Source of the DNA: Megamerina dolium
Lineage: Eukaryota > Arthropoda > Insecta > Diptera > Megamerinidae
Length of the DNA: 64,000 nucleotides
NCBI GenBank assembly: GCA_963854835.1
Contig: OY978528.1
Span: forward strand, 51,083,508 to 51,147,507
Direction of reading: 5' to 3'
The notes under the pieces are model-generated. The model ran no database searches and was not told where the DNA came from. It saw nothing but the letters and a program-made list of their open reading frames with translations. How positions within the stretch are numbered: position 1 is the stretch's first letter; each line of letters opens with the position of its first letter. The translations under genes were made by a program, and so were the position numbers. Positions 1 through 13,459 of the stretch are shown in pieces.

Positions 1-512
1 GTCCATTACAATAATCCAAAACGTCCGGCAACGTATGGATACCCCGGCCATGGCTCATCATCGACGGTCGCGCCGAATATTCATGGCGAAAAGATCTTGC
101 TGTGTATTTGATGGGACCAGCTGGGTGTGGTGTATTCTGAGCATTTGAAATCGGGTCAGATGATCGCCGACGACACTTGATGCGTTTAAGACGAACAGCG
201 GGAAAAAATCGGCCGCAATACACCGATACTTAGAAACGCTCCAATGGGAAGTCCCACCCCACCCGCTGTATAGCCCAGATATTGTTCCTTCCGATTACCA
301 CTTGTTGCGCTCGATGAGACACGACCTGGAAGAACAGCGCTTACGAAGAAGCTAAAAATTGGGTCGATTCATGGTTTGCCTCAAAACATGTCGACTTCTT
401 TCGACGCGGAATCCGGGTGCTGCCAGAAAGATGAGAAAAGTAGTGCCTGTATAACCAACTTTTCACAATAAAATTTCAATTTTCGAAAATAAACCCCACG
501 AACTTTTTTATA
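1..512 (+). mobile_element. Decayed mariner element, 3' part
   Basis: Translating in shifting frames gives the C-terminal half of a mariner DD34D transposase. It reads LCIWWDQLGVVYSEHLK, then a PPHPLYSPDIVPSDYHL block holding the third catalytic Asp, then FASKHVDFFRRGIRVLPERW. Stops and frameshifts break it repeatedly, so it is dead. The 5' part lies outside the window. An AAACCCCACGAACTTTTTTA-like stretch near 490-510 is the probable 3' terminal repeat. The subfamily (mauritiana/cecropia-like) is a guess from the YHLLRSM context. Confidence 0.8.
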
Positions 513-3415
513 CTCCCATTACTTTCAAGGCAACCATTTCAAGAATTATTGTAGAGATTTAATATTTAGGGGCAAACAAATTGAAAATAGAGGGTATAAC
601 TCTATGTGGCTAAGCTTACTAGTTGAATATGACATCAGTGATCAATGAATCCTCAGTACCATGAAGCGTCAAAGTTATGATAAAAAGTATGATGTTAAAA
701 GTTTTAGGTTTGTCCGAAAATAAAAACATGCTATCAAGGTTTAGTTAAATGGTCGACATATGTAGCATATTTTATTGTGTATGGATTGCTAACCAACCTA
801 ATGTATGTAAATATTTAAATTTATTTGATTATTTGTACAAGATGTGCTTCACATTAAATGTGAGGCACACCTTATTAATTGCTTATTCCTGATTAATTAC
901 TCTTAAATTTATTTAATAATAAGAAAAATAAAGAAAATCGTGTACAATGTGTCGATATGAATTTAATAAAACACTAATAAAACAATGTGAATAACAAATA
1001 AGATTTGCCACAATTTAAATATATAGGCACATATGAATAAGCACTTAATACCTATTCTCACCATATTTAGGGTATTTAGGTATGAACCCTTTATACGCAC
1101 ATAATAAATATGCAAGCAGAAAAAATCAACATTTTTTCAAATTTTCTCACAAATCGATGACAATTCAAAATTGTTCTTAATTTTACATGTCACCTTCATT
1201 GTATATACCTACATGAAGGTGAGTCAAATTTGTTTGCCTCGTTTGGGGGCATTTCTACATATTTCAGGCCATTTAAAAAATTAGACCACCCTAACCTACA
1301 AATGTACCTAAATATTAGTCGATTTATGTCATTAGTAACATTTAGTATTTACGGATATTGAACACACATACGAGTGTGCACTATATATAGTACATGTTGT
1401 TGCTGGTTTTATTGATAAAAATCATTGCCTGAAGTTAGGTAAGTGTTTGGCAATTACTGAATTTTATTGAGTATCGGATCGAATATGAAATATTGAAATC
1501 AATAATATGTACTTACAATTAAAGTAACCATTTTATAAATGTTGGATTAGATTCTGGTATTCAGCTTAATTATAATGAACAGTTCAGAAGCATTGAGAGA
1601 CTTTATTGTGAATTTGATAATGCTATACATATCAATACAATAATATCGAACATACCGATTAAATATATTTACAATAAAATATATTATTGTTAGACTCTAA
1701 TACAACCTCAATAATATTGTCGCACATACAAGTGAGGGTTTTATGTTTAATTTCTCTCGATTTACAACAATTTTTAGCGAGAGTCTTTAATTCTCTTTGA
1801 ATTTACACAACGACCAACTTTCAATTTCGTGTGAAAAACTTATTTCTACCCATATTTCATGCAACTTGAGATTTTTAATTGTTTACATACTCACAAAATA
1901 TTTGTATGTATTCCAAAATTTATAGACTTTCGCCATTGAAAATAAATATGACTCTTTTTTTTTTTTTACTTTTGTTTCTTGGTTTTGTTTATTGGTCAAT
2001 CAATCAATATGCCAACACCTACTGGCCTACAGAGATTGTTACAGCAACAAAATTTATGGCATTTATACCATGAATTGGAAGAAAATGATCAAAATTAAAC
2101 GTACAATTTTGCTGCACTTGATATTTAACGATGACGTAGTTGCCACTATTATATTTTTTTTTGTCCATTTTTCTTATTATTTTTATTGTATGCTGGTTTT
2201 AACTGATATTCTATAATATTGTAGACATATTTATGTGATGTGGTGGAGAAAAAAAAAATGAAGATTTTGTTTTATATTACCATTTGATCGTTGGTTTATT
2301 AGGTTGTTATCGCTATCGTAAGTGTCAATTTTATATTGCTATATTATTTATATGCAAGTATAAATTTTGCCATTTGCATATACTTTGTTAAATAAATTTA
2401 TGTTTTTAACTATCTTATCTTATTGTAAGTGTATGTAAATATAGTTGCTCTACAATATATGTACTGCAATATATGCATTTATTTTTAAAGACTTAAGACA
2501 CGAATTTGTATATTTATTTATATGACTGTCATCTACAATCTCAAGAATATTAAATTAATTTTAAATAATTAAAAAAAATGTATTTACTTAAATGAAAAAC
2601 CAGTAATCCATTACTGATGGTAGAAAAAGCCGTATGTACCATATCTATGACCTTTTTCCATCGATATTAATATTAACGATTGGTCGATCCGGTAAGAAAT
2701 AAATTTTTACAAAAGAAAAAAAATCATTTTTAATATGTCAAAATTGCTCAATTTGTATATATAAATATAAGATATGCTTTAAAATGTAATCTTGACGTAA
2801 TTAATGTTGACAGCTATTACCAGGTAGCTACAATTTTAACACAATATGAGCGAAAAACCCAATAAACAAATGCACCTTAAATTTCATTTCAGAAAATATG
2901 TCTGGATCACCGAAATTTAAAAGTCATAATTCGAAAAGCGACACGATTAAACATTTCATAGCTGTAATTTTGTATGGGAGCTACGCGAATAAATAGGAGC
3001 AATACTAAATGCAGCTTACTCATTTATCTGCTCATTAATCTACGTACTATATATGATTTTCTTAGAGGGAAGCGTAAGAGGTTATGGAGGCTTAAACATG
3101 TTGACGCTTTCCCTTGACTTTTTTTGAGAGCTATATTAAATCTTATGCACAGCTTGCCTATTTTCTGCGAAGATATTACCCTTAGCTAATATATATAAAT
3201 TAGACTGACAAATATTGTTGTTGTACATTGAAGCTAAATTTTTTAAGGTAAACTTCTTAGGCGGCGGTATCGCAAATGTAGTGTGAAAATTGTAAAGCTA
3301 TTTTCGTTACATGAGTAGGAAGGAATATATAGCTTAGAGAAAGGGAAAAGAAATCAACATATGTATAGCGATACAAAGCAATAGATAATGATTCAATGGT
3401 TCATGGCAATATATA
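513..3415. other. AT-rich gene-free stretch
   Basis: No ORF resembling a known protein is visible. Short ORFs here are AT-rich and low in complexity. Around 2935-3130 there is a worn fragment with the phrases GTATGGGAGCTACG and GGTTATGGAGGCTTAAA. These recall the non-coding repeat seen intact at 9646-12641, so this is probably an old relative of it. Confidence 0.5.
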
Positions 3416-3456
3416 GTGTGTGTGTGTGTTGAGAGAGAGCGAGAGAGAGAGAGAGC
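3416..3456. repeat. (GT)n(GA)n microsatellite
   Basis: A short GT run passes directly into a GAGA run with one interruption. It is a simple repeat and the ORF through it is not a gene. Confidence 0.9.
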
Positions 3457-4727
3457 AATCAGCGAATAATATACGAATAATGACGATTAATTCGAAAGTA
3501 TACAATACGTATGCACAACGATATAAAAGCGATAAAGTGCACATGCGCATATACAAACAGCAGTCACACATGCCTTACAGTCGTACACACAAGAATGATA
3601 GAAATACAGATTGCGCCCTGCCATAAACGAAACAGTACGAATAGTAGGCAAGTAAGAAGTGTCAAAATCCCATACAAAAGGTAAATAAAACTGCGAACGT
3701 TTACACAAAATTGTAAAATAAGCAATATTTATTACTTTATTATGGAAAATATTAGAAGAAACAAGCAAATAAATATACCGCGAGAATATGTATGTAACCT
3801 AAAGTGACCAGTAGTTGCCTAAGTGGAAAAGCTATGGATCAAAATATATTAATAAAAGCGAAGTGGTTTCGCGTTTTCATTACAAGTTTTATTGTGCACA
3901 TATTTAGATGTGTATAAATATTAAAAAAAAATTTAATAATTACATCAATAATTTAAAAAAGAATTAATAAAACTAAGTTATTATTTTAGTGAATTTTCTT
4001 TTTTTCTTGTAAGCGGTTTCTTCATTTTCTTTGTTTAGTTTTCTAATCTTGAAAAACATCCTCGCCCGGTAGAACAATTTCTTTACCTTAATAATGCAAT
4101 TAATACTGGAAGATTGCTCAATATGTTTTTGTACAAAATTAGTTGTTATGAGCAACCTGTTTCCATTAATTGCGTTAAAAATATTTTCCAACGAGTTCAA
4201 TTGAACCATGAGTTCTTCGGTAGGTTTTGATAAACCACCTTAACTCAGGTGATTTACCCATGTATAACTTGAATCAGCGCCATCCTGAATCGCAATATCT
4301 CCCACTTCGTTTCGTCCAGGTATATACAATTTTAGTCTGTATTTAAAATCTTGCTGATCTAGATCTAGAAGAGATGATCATGCAAGCCACCTTTTGCTCG
4401 AATGATTCCAACAAAAATTTCCAGTACGTCCTGGTTCAATCGATACGTTAAAATATATTGGGTATTAAAACGCTTCTGCATACTCGAAAAGAGCATCTTT
4501 AACGCATTATTTGATTGGATAATACCTGCAAATGTACGTATATAACCAAAAACAAGAATAAAATAATAATACGTTAATATCAGAGCAAGTCCGTAAGCGT
4601 GACAGCATTTCCGTGAATTTTGTTGAGGCACCCTAACATTCAAGATGTCGAACCAATCGTTGGTCTGGAAATGTACGCATATGCTGTTGTTATATTAATT
4701 ATCATCAAAAACAAATATACATATGTA

Positions 4728-4756
4728 CAGTGGCTCCCAGCTTATTTCGTACAGTG
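4728..4756. repeat. Left terminal inverted repeat of the Tc1-like element
   Basis: Pairs with 6350-6378 at 28 of 29 positions. An inner direct repeat of its core lies at 4934-4951. Confidence 0.95.
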
Positions 4757-4988
4757 ACAGTTTAAAAATTGCTGCAGTCGTAATTCCTAATATAGCAAAA
4801 ATTTGAACAAAATATAAATGCCATTTTTGAAAGGAAGGTTTGTTTTTTATTTTCCAAAATTTACTTTTTCAAAATTTTAGTGTTTGACACTATAAAAAAA
4901 TAAAATAAGAAAAAAATAGGAAAATTCATGTCACAGCTTATTTCGTACAGTCTCTTTAAGTTCAAACTAAAAACAAAGTAAGTTGATT

Positions 4989-6007
4989 TTAATATTTAGT
5001 ATGACATCCCTTAGCGTTAATGACAGCCTGGAGTCTACTTGGCATTGAATCCACCAATTTTTGAGTGATGTCTGGTGTGATTTTTTTCCATTCCTCCATC
5101 AGTACCTTCTTTGGGTCTTGCTTATTAGAAATCTTGTGTGTTCTTATTTTATTGTCCAAAATAGACTAAAGATTTTCAATCACATTCATGTCAGGTGACT
5201 GTGGTGGTGGAGACATCAAGTGTGAGCAGTTCAAATAAGCCAAGATTGCACAATCCCAGATTTATGTTTTGGGTCATTATCTTGGTAATACCGAAATTCT
5301 TCCCGCAAACCCAGTTTGTCTGCACTTTGAAGTAAATTGTTTTTCAGAATCTCGAGGTACTTCATTTTGTCCATTGTTCCCTCAATAAAAACCAATTCAC
5401 CTACTCCGGCTGCTGACATACAGGCCCAAACCATCACGCTACCGCCACCATGCTTCACTGTGGGCTTAAGGTTCTCCTTGTTTAGCTCGGTATTAGCTTT
5501 ACGCCAAACATATGACATTCCGTCCGAGCCAAAAATATTAAACTTAGACTCATCCGCGAAAATAACGGTATTCCAGAACGCAGGAGTATTAATAATATGC
5601 TCTTTGGCGAAGTCAAGTCGGCGTTGTATATTCATTTTCGAAATGAATGGTTTCTTTCGGGCTACTCGACCGTTCAAGTCATGATTGCGCAGCACACGTC
5701 GGACAGTTTCAGCACTGGATGATTTTCCTATTTCACGCTGAACCTCTGCAGCCAACTTCGGAGCGGATAACTTTGGATTTTTCTTAATTTTTCGTACAAT
5801 ATAACGCTCGTCTGATGCGTTGAAAATCTTATTAGGTGCTTCTCTGCCCTTGTTCTCCAACCGATTTTCGCGAACGAAGCGTTGAATGATGTATTTGACA
5901 GTTGAGGCACTTAAATTTGTCATTTCAGCAATTTTTCGCACACTCTGACCTTTCCTAAAATGGTTAATTACCAGTTTACCCTGTTCCATCGTTGTACGAT
6001 GACCCAT
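4989..6007 (-). pseudogene. Tc1-like DD34E transposase, two lesions
   Basis: The reading starts at the ATG at 6007 (MGHRTTMEQGKLVINHF) and runs open for 258 codons, with a paired helix-turn-helix region at the N-terminus (SVRKIAEMTNLSASTVKYI). The catalytic residues are visible: D in FADESKF, D in YYQDNDPKH, and E in SPDMNVIENL in the shifted frame. Spacing between the second D and the E is 34 residues. Near 5232 one base is missing (WLI-stop where W-L-x-W-N-C is expected), and at 5166-5168 an expected Trp codon in ENLW is TAG. Repaired length would be about 339 codons, normal for Tc1 transposases. Only these two lesions separate it from a complete frame. Confidence 0.9.
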
Positions 6008-6349
6008 AAAGCTAAATGTTTAATTTACAGCACTTTAACTATTTAAAATAATAATAATAAAAATTGTTATAATAGTTAAAAAGGTCCAAAAACTCATACA
6101 ATTCAAAAAAACTTTGTAACTGCGCGGCAGAATGAAACTTACTTACATTGAAGTTTGTGTACGAAATAAGATGTGAGCTGAAAATCAGCTGATCAATAGT
6201 TTTTCTCTCTTGCATAACAAAAAGAAAAATTTTTGGGGTTCTCCGTTTTCTTATTAGGTTTACTAAACACATACACAGACATCTACATTCAAAACTTATC
6301 GATAAGTTTTTTAGTTTCGATGTTACAGCCATGTACATAAAAATATATA

Positions 6350-6378
6350 CACTGTACGAAATAAGCTGTGAGCCACTG
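6350..6378. repeat. Right terminal inverted repeat of the Tc1-like element
   Basis: Inverted partner of 4728-4756. An inner direct repeat (TGTACGAAATAAGATGTGAG) lies at about 6158-6177. Confidence 0.95.
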
Positions 6379-7559
6379 TATATTACGAGTTTGAAAAGCT
6401 GGTAGCATTCTTCCCAATATTTGTCATTTAGCTGTCCAAGCTTCTGGCTCTTGTTATAGCTTGCGCTACGGTATGTGAAAATAGCTTAGTTGCCGTTTTC
6501 ACATTTTGCCTCTGTGGTCCAGTGACGCTCAAGTGATTGGCAGAAATTTTGTGTGTGATGGAAAGTTCTTCTGATGTACAAGCCAGAAGCTCTAAAATAA
6601 TGTATTTTAAAAACCCCTGGTCAAGGAAGTGATTCCTTATAAGTTTTATTAAATAGGGAATGTCTGCTAAAACAAAGATTTCATTATGGTCAAAAATGAA
6701 CCTGAAAATGACATATGTACATATATACATATATTTTTTGAATATATAATTATTCTATCGTTTACCAAGATTTGTCTTGATTGACATCTAATTCCGAAAA
6801 AAGAGCTCTGTTTGTGCCTCCTAGATCGCATACTAGTGCAACCACGGTGTATCCACATCGTTTAGTTTCATTTTGCAGTCTGAATAGAAAAAAATCGACT
6901 GCTTCCAAAAAGACATTAAACCTAAAGGGATAAAATGATTAAAACAAATATTATTATCTTTTATTACAAGAGCATACTTCTAAGCATTACAACCTGGACA
7001 TAACTGGCAGGACCTAACGTTGTGTCGGATGACATCATAGAAATATGACTTTTTAATTTTTATCTCGTCAAAGCTAAGAACGCACAATTTTTGGATTTCG
7101 TCCATTTGCGTAGATGCTGCCAGTAGTTTGAAAACAGGTTCAATCAAACCCCTGGAAACTTCAATTTTTTGCGCCCATTTTTGCAGGGTACGAATGGCAG
7201 GCAGAGGATAACCTTTTCGGTACAAAAGTTTGTAGGCTTTAGCACTTGCCGCACGAAGAGTTATTGATTGGGCAATATCATTCTCATGTCAATATTGCTT
7301 TTTGTCCGCAAGCAAATTCTCTTTCTTTAACACTTTGCTACCTTTGTAATAAATATATACAATATATATTTATATATTTACTAGTTCAACTCTGCGATTT
7401 ACTTCCACTTCCTTTCACAATTCTTCCACCTCCTCGAACACGTTTCTAGTGTTATGCATTTTTACAGGAGAGTTTGAGGCTTCTCCAAGGACATTTGAAG
7501 AGTGGAAGGGCTAATTTTCTTTATCTTCCTCGATCACCGTGCTGGCTCCTGCAGTATTA

Positions 7560-7908
7560 ATGCTGACATTGTCGTCAACTTCAAAACAATCTGTTAATAA
7601 GTTAATGTAAACAGTTGTTACCATTAACTGCAATTTCCGAAGAGTTGTCCCACCAGATACTCGGCAGAGAGTTGGCACAACCCCGCGCTTCAATTTAAGT
7701 TTTGACGCAAAGCCTGGAAAATTAGGAAAATTTTAGAAATGCGAATGCTGTGCTCATAAAATAAATAAATTTTACCCATTTCATATTGCTTGAGGTTTAT
7801 AAAATCATCATCGATGAAATGGTCCTCGCAAATCACACTATTTTTGTGGTTGAAAGGACTTAATTGTCGGCAGAAACTAATCCACTTTTTTGCCAAATCC
7901 ACATTCAC
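7560..7908 (-). pseudogene. THAP-domain exons of the P-like transposase
   Basis: The reading has WISFCRQLSPFNHKNSVICE followed by DHF, matching the second half of a C2CH THAP zinc finger (C-x2-H, F). The first two cysteines are missing. A GT...AG intron at 7714-7775 (62 bp) joins KQYEMG to FASKLKLKRGVVPTL, a join that restores a continuous THAP-to-linker reading. This exon is the DNA-binding part of P-type transposases. Confidence 0.75.
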
Positions 7909-9577
<1,669 letters not shown>

Positions 9578-9645
9578 TATAATAAAGAAATATAATGTCG
9601 GACGAATATCAATGCGCTGTAAAGGGAAAACTTAAATTGAAAAAT

Positions 9646-11164
9646 CTCCTTACAGTCGGCTGGGGCCGACCAAATTATACCCTGCATATGTAGAGATATA
9701 TATAAAAAGTTTGCTCGTATATCCATCCTTTTTTTCCACTACTTTGTATAGGACCTACATTAAGAAGCAGGCGTACCTCACCAATTTTGGAGGATCAATT
9801 TCTGCCTATAATACTAAACTACATAGGTTGCAATGGGTTGACCTAGGCGTATTAATTAGTAAGTTATGGGTGTTTTAATGTTTAAGATAAATCCGAGACT
9901 TTATACGGAAGATATATAAAAAGTGGGCGTGACGTATTTCCTTCTGGTATATCTAATTAATTTTTCAATATCAATCCACACCTTAAATTTGGTTGTCCTA
10001 CGCTAAATGGTTTGTAAGTTATGGAGCTTAAAAGTTTTAGTTTAATTCCCTTGACTTTGTATGGGAGACTCATGAAGGAGTGTGCGTGGCACACTGATTT
10101 TTGCCAGATTATTTCCGACTGCCACGTAAAATCTGTGAGCCTAGTTGCTCATACAATACTAATCCACAGCTTAAATCTCGTTATTCTACGCTGAATAGTT
10201 TGTAAGTTATAACCGGTAACATTTTTTTTAATTTCCGCAACTTTGTATGGGAGACCCAAAAAGGAGTGGGCGTGGCACACTGATTTTCTGCCAGATTTTT
10301 GCCGACTACGATATTAATCCAAGTGTCAATTATGGTTATTTTAGGCAGAAGATTGCCGAAGTTACAGCTGTTTCAATTTAAAATTTGTATGGGGGCTACG
10401 ATAAACAGTGGGCGTGGTGCGCCCATTTTCTGTGAGCCTAGTTGCTCGAACAATACTAATCCACACCTTAAATCTCGTTATTCTACGCTGAATAGTTTGC
10501 AAGTTATAACCGGTAACATTTTTTTTTATTTCCGCAACTTTGTATGGGAGACCCAAAAAGGAGTGAGCGTGGCATACTGATTTTCTGCCATATTATTTCC
10601 GACTACCATGTTAATCTAAGTGTCAATTATGGTTATTCTAGAGAGAAGATTGTAGAAGTTACAGCAGTTTCAATTTTAAAGAAGTACAGACACTTTGTAT
10701 GAGAGCTACGCTAAAAAGTAGGCGTGGCTCAACCACTTTTGGCGAGGTTATATAGTAGTATAATATAAGTCTATGTGCCAAATATTATTGTCCAAAGTGG
10801 TATATTATGTGAGTTATAGCAAGTTAAAGAATTTGAAAATTTCGAGGTTAGTCGCTTTGAATGCTTGGTGTGGGCGTGGTTATTGACCGATCATGCCCAA
10901 TATCAATCCCCTCCGTTCCCTTGGATCATAGATTACTTATGCCAAATTTCATCGAAATAGCTCAATATTTACTCAAGTTATCGTGCGAACCAGCCAGGTG
11001 ACAGACAGACGGACGGACGGACGGACGGACATCGTTAAATCGAAAATTTAATCGACGCTGATCACGAATATATATCTATGTCTATATCTCCGGAGATTCC
11101 TTCAAGTGGACACAAACATCTGACCGAAATGAATATACCATGCATATTGCATTATGCAGGGTAT
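9646..11164 (+). mobile_element. Non-coding interspersed repeat, copy 1
   Basis: Starts CTCCTTACAGTCGGCTGGGG and ends GCATTATGCAGGGTATAA, with AAAAAT on both sides as the probable target duplication. The inside has no sustained ORF. It has tandem-like modules with GTGGGCGTGGC, TTTGTATGGGAG and AATCCACACCTTAAA, and a (GGAC)n tract near 11010-11030. An inverted TTATACCCTGCATA motif lies near each end. Copy 2 is its inverted partner at 11350-12641. I cannot name the family. The lack of coding and the structured ends suit a non-autonomous DNA element. Confidence 0.8.
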
Positions 11165-11349
11165 AAAAATGATTCTCAGATTAAGAAGAAGAAGAAGAAA
11201 AATAAATCACAGGATCTGAAGAAGAAGCAAGAAGTAATTGAAAAGACATATGTAGAGGAAAACCAAAGAAAATTAACCAAAGCTGAACTAGGATTCAAGC
11301 AGCAGCAAGAAAAGATGCTAAATAAAGACACAATTCAATTGTTGATTAT

Positions 11350-12641
11350 TATACCCTGCATAATGCAATATGCATGGTATATTCATTTCGGTCAGATGTT
11401 TGTGTCCACTTGAAGGAATCTCCAGAGATATAGACATGGATATATATTCGTGATCAGCGTCGATTAAATTTTCGATTTAACGATGTCCGTCCGTCCGTCC
11501 GTCCGTCCGTCCGTCCGTCCGTCTGTCTGTCACCTGGCTGGTTCGCACGATAACTTGAGTAAATATTGAGCTATTTCGATGAAATTTGGCATAAGCAATC
11601 TATGATCCAAGGGTACAGAGGGGATTGATATTGGGCATGATCGGTCAATAACCACGCCCACACCAAGCATTCAAAGCGACTAACCTCGAAATTTTCAAAA
11701 TCTTTAACTTGCTATAACTCACACAATATACCACTTGGGACAACAATATTTTGCACATAGAGTTATATTATACTACTATATAACCTCACCAAAAGTGGAT
11801 GAGCCACGCCTACTTTCTAACGTAGCTCCCATACAAAATGTCTGTACTTCTTTTAAATTGAAACAGCTGTAACTTCTACAATCTTCTGTCTAGAATAACC
11901 ATAATTGACACTTAGATTAACACGGTAGTCGGCAAAAATCTGGCAGAAAATCAGTGTGCCACGCCCACTCCTTCATGGGTCTCCCATACAAAGTCGAGTG
12001 AATTAAACTAAAATTTTAAGCTCCATAGCTTACAAACCATTTAGCCTAGGACAACGAGACTTAGGGTATGGATTAGTATTGTACGAGCAACTAGGCTCAC
12101 AGAAAATGGGCGCACCACGCCCAGTGTTTATCGTAGCCCCCATACAAATTTTAAATTAAAACAGCTGTAACTTAGGCAATCTTATGTCTACAATAACCAT
12201 AATTGACACTTAAATTAATATCGTAGTCGGAAATAATCTGGCGAAAAATCAGCGTACCACGCCCACTTCTTATTGGGGCTCCCAAACAAAGTTGAGGAAA
12301 TTAAACAAAAATGTTAACCACCATAACTTAAAAACTATTCAACGTAGGACACCAAATTTAAGGTGTGGATTAACATTGAAAAATTAATTGGATTTACTAG
12401 AAAGTGGTAAGCCACGCCCACTTTTTATATAGCTCCCATACTAAGCCTCGGAATTATCTTAAAATCCTTTTACTTCGTCAAAGTCAACCATATTTCGGGT
12501 GTAAATTAGTAGTATGTATATGCAAAAATTGTTTCTCGAAAAAGGGAAATAAAAGAAAAGCTGGATATTCGAGTAAACTTTTTATATATAAATCTACATA
12601 TGCAGGGTATAGTTTGGTCGGCCCCAGCCGACTGTAAGGAG
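11350..12641 (-). mobile_element. Non-coding interspersed repeat, copy 2 (inverted)
   Basis: Reverse complement of the 9646-11164 element, from ATACCCTGCATAATGCA to CCCCAGCCGACTGTAAGGAG. It lies within the FAM32A intron. It lacks roughly one internal module compared with copy 1. The roughly 135 bp nearest the centre of the pair differ from copy 1 at only a few positions. A (CCGT)n tract is at about 11489-11525. Confidence 0.8.
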
Positions 12642-13459
12642 ATTTTTTTCATTAATTTATTTGTTTAAAAAATCGTATTTCAGCGAAACAAGAGATTAAT
12701 GGAAAAAGCATCTACTACTCATAAAAAGCGTGTTGAGAAATTTAATCAGCGTTTAGACGAGCTTACGGAAAACTTTGATATACCGAAAGTATCGTGGACA
12801 AAATAATTGACGAAATTAATGATGAAATTTAATTACTTATATATACAATATATTGATATTTACTGTAAATAAGCCCAGCAAGAGTTCTTGCACGTTTTTA
12901 TACCTTTTATGTTGGCGTCGTATTATTTCTATGGTATACATATCGCATACATACGCACACACCATCGTGATAACTGAATGTGTGTTCGTAAGTTGTCGCA
13001 TTTAAGTTTGAATCGAAAAATCCAAATATTAAATAAATTTAAACTTGGTTAATTTTTTAATTTATTTTTTAAACATCCATATTCTATACAGTGAATTCAG
13101 TGAAAATGAATAATCCAAGAATGGAATAAATTCAAATTTAAATTAAAGTTTTTTTATTTTTTAACATACATACATATATTTTACATGTTAATAAAGAAAT
13201 TATTATGAATAATATGTGTCGATAAACAAGAAAATATTGAAAATTATAAAAAAAAATTATTATGAAAGTTATACATAAATATTATTTGTATGATATACAT
13301 ATACATACACCATCGTGGTAACTGAATATGATCTCGTAAGTAAGTTGTCGCTCTTAAGTTTAAAATGGAAAATCGAAATATTAAATATATTTAAACATAA
13401 ATTAAAATTTTTTTATTTTAAAAAATCCATATCAACGGTGTAGAGTTGAGATGGGGTTG

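Larger units (their letters stand above)
4728..6378 (-). mobile_element. Tc1-like transposon with IR/DR ends
   Basis: The element is 1,651 bp long, flanked on both sides by TA (4726-4727 and 6379-6380), the usual Tc1/mariner target duplication. Its 29-bp terminal inverted repeats (4728-4756 and 6350-6378) differ at one position and begin CAGTGGCTC. A second copy of the CTTATTTCGTACA core lies about 200 bp inside each end, giving an inverted-repeat/direct-repeat architecture. It carries one transposase on the minus strand. The near-perfect ends suggest recent arrival. It lies inside a probable intron of the P-like transposase. Confidence 0.95.
3973..7908 (-). pseudogene. P-element-like (THAP) transposase, split by a Tc1 element
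   Basis: Read on the minus strand, the pieces follow the order of P-element/THAP9-type transposases. They are a THAP zinc-finger remnant (about 7560-7908), a PLPAIRTLQKW...KLCVLSFDEIKI block (about 6980-7290), VVALVCDLGGTNRALFSELD (about 6800-6860), IPYLIKLIRNHFLDQGF and VTGPQRQNVKTATKLFS (about 6430-6690), NDWFDIL and ILTYRLNQDVLE...RAKGGLHDH (about 4365-4690), and a basic C-terminus ending at 3973. At least three probable small introns remain: 7714-7775, about 6922-6968, and the one holding the Tc1 element. Frameshifts, for example near 7015, make it non-functional. The N-terminus, including the first THAP cysteines, is cut off where a SINE begins at about 7909. I could not find the P-type terminal repeats. 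P-type elements normally move as cut-and-paste DNA transposons with a GTP-dependent transposase. Confidence 0.85.
9595..12806 (+). pseudogene. Second FAM32A copy, disrupted by two repeats
   Basis: Coding pieces are 9595-9645 (MSDEYQCAVKGKLKLKN), 11171-11317 (DSQIKKKKK...GFKQQQEKM) and 12684-12806 (RNKRLMEKASTTHKKRV...FDIPKVSWTK, stop). They match the intact gene at 21948-22334 throughout, including its intron. One repeat (9646-11164) is inserted in the first exon with an AAAAAT duplication. Another (11350-12641) is inserted in the intron. The intron donor is CT instead of GT (11318-11319), and a conserved His in LTEHFDIP is Asn. A rosa mariner sits just upstream in the 5' leader. The retained intron means DNA duplication, not retroposition. 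It is non-functional as FAM32A. Confidence 0.9.

Noticed and set aside
1879..2216. Two overlapping short plus-strand ORFs with hydrophobic runs
   Set aside because: AT-rich random-looking composition, no motif and no homologous pattern.
10980..11530. (GGAC)n and (CCGT)n tracts as CRISPR-like or satellite arrays
   Set aside because: Short tetranucleotide runs inside the two inverted repeat copies, with no spacers.
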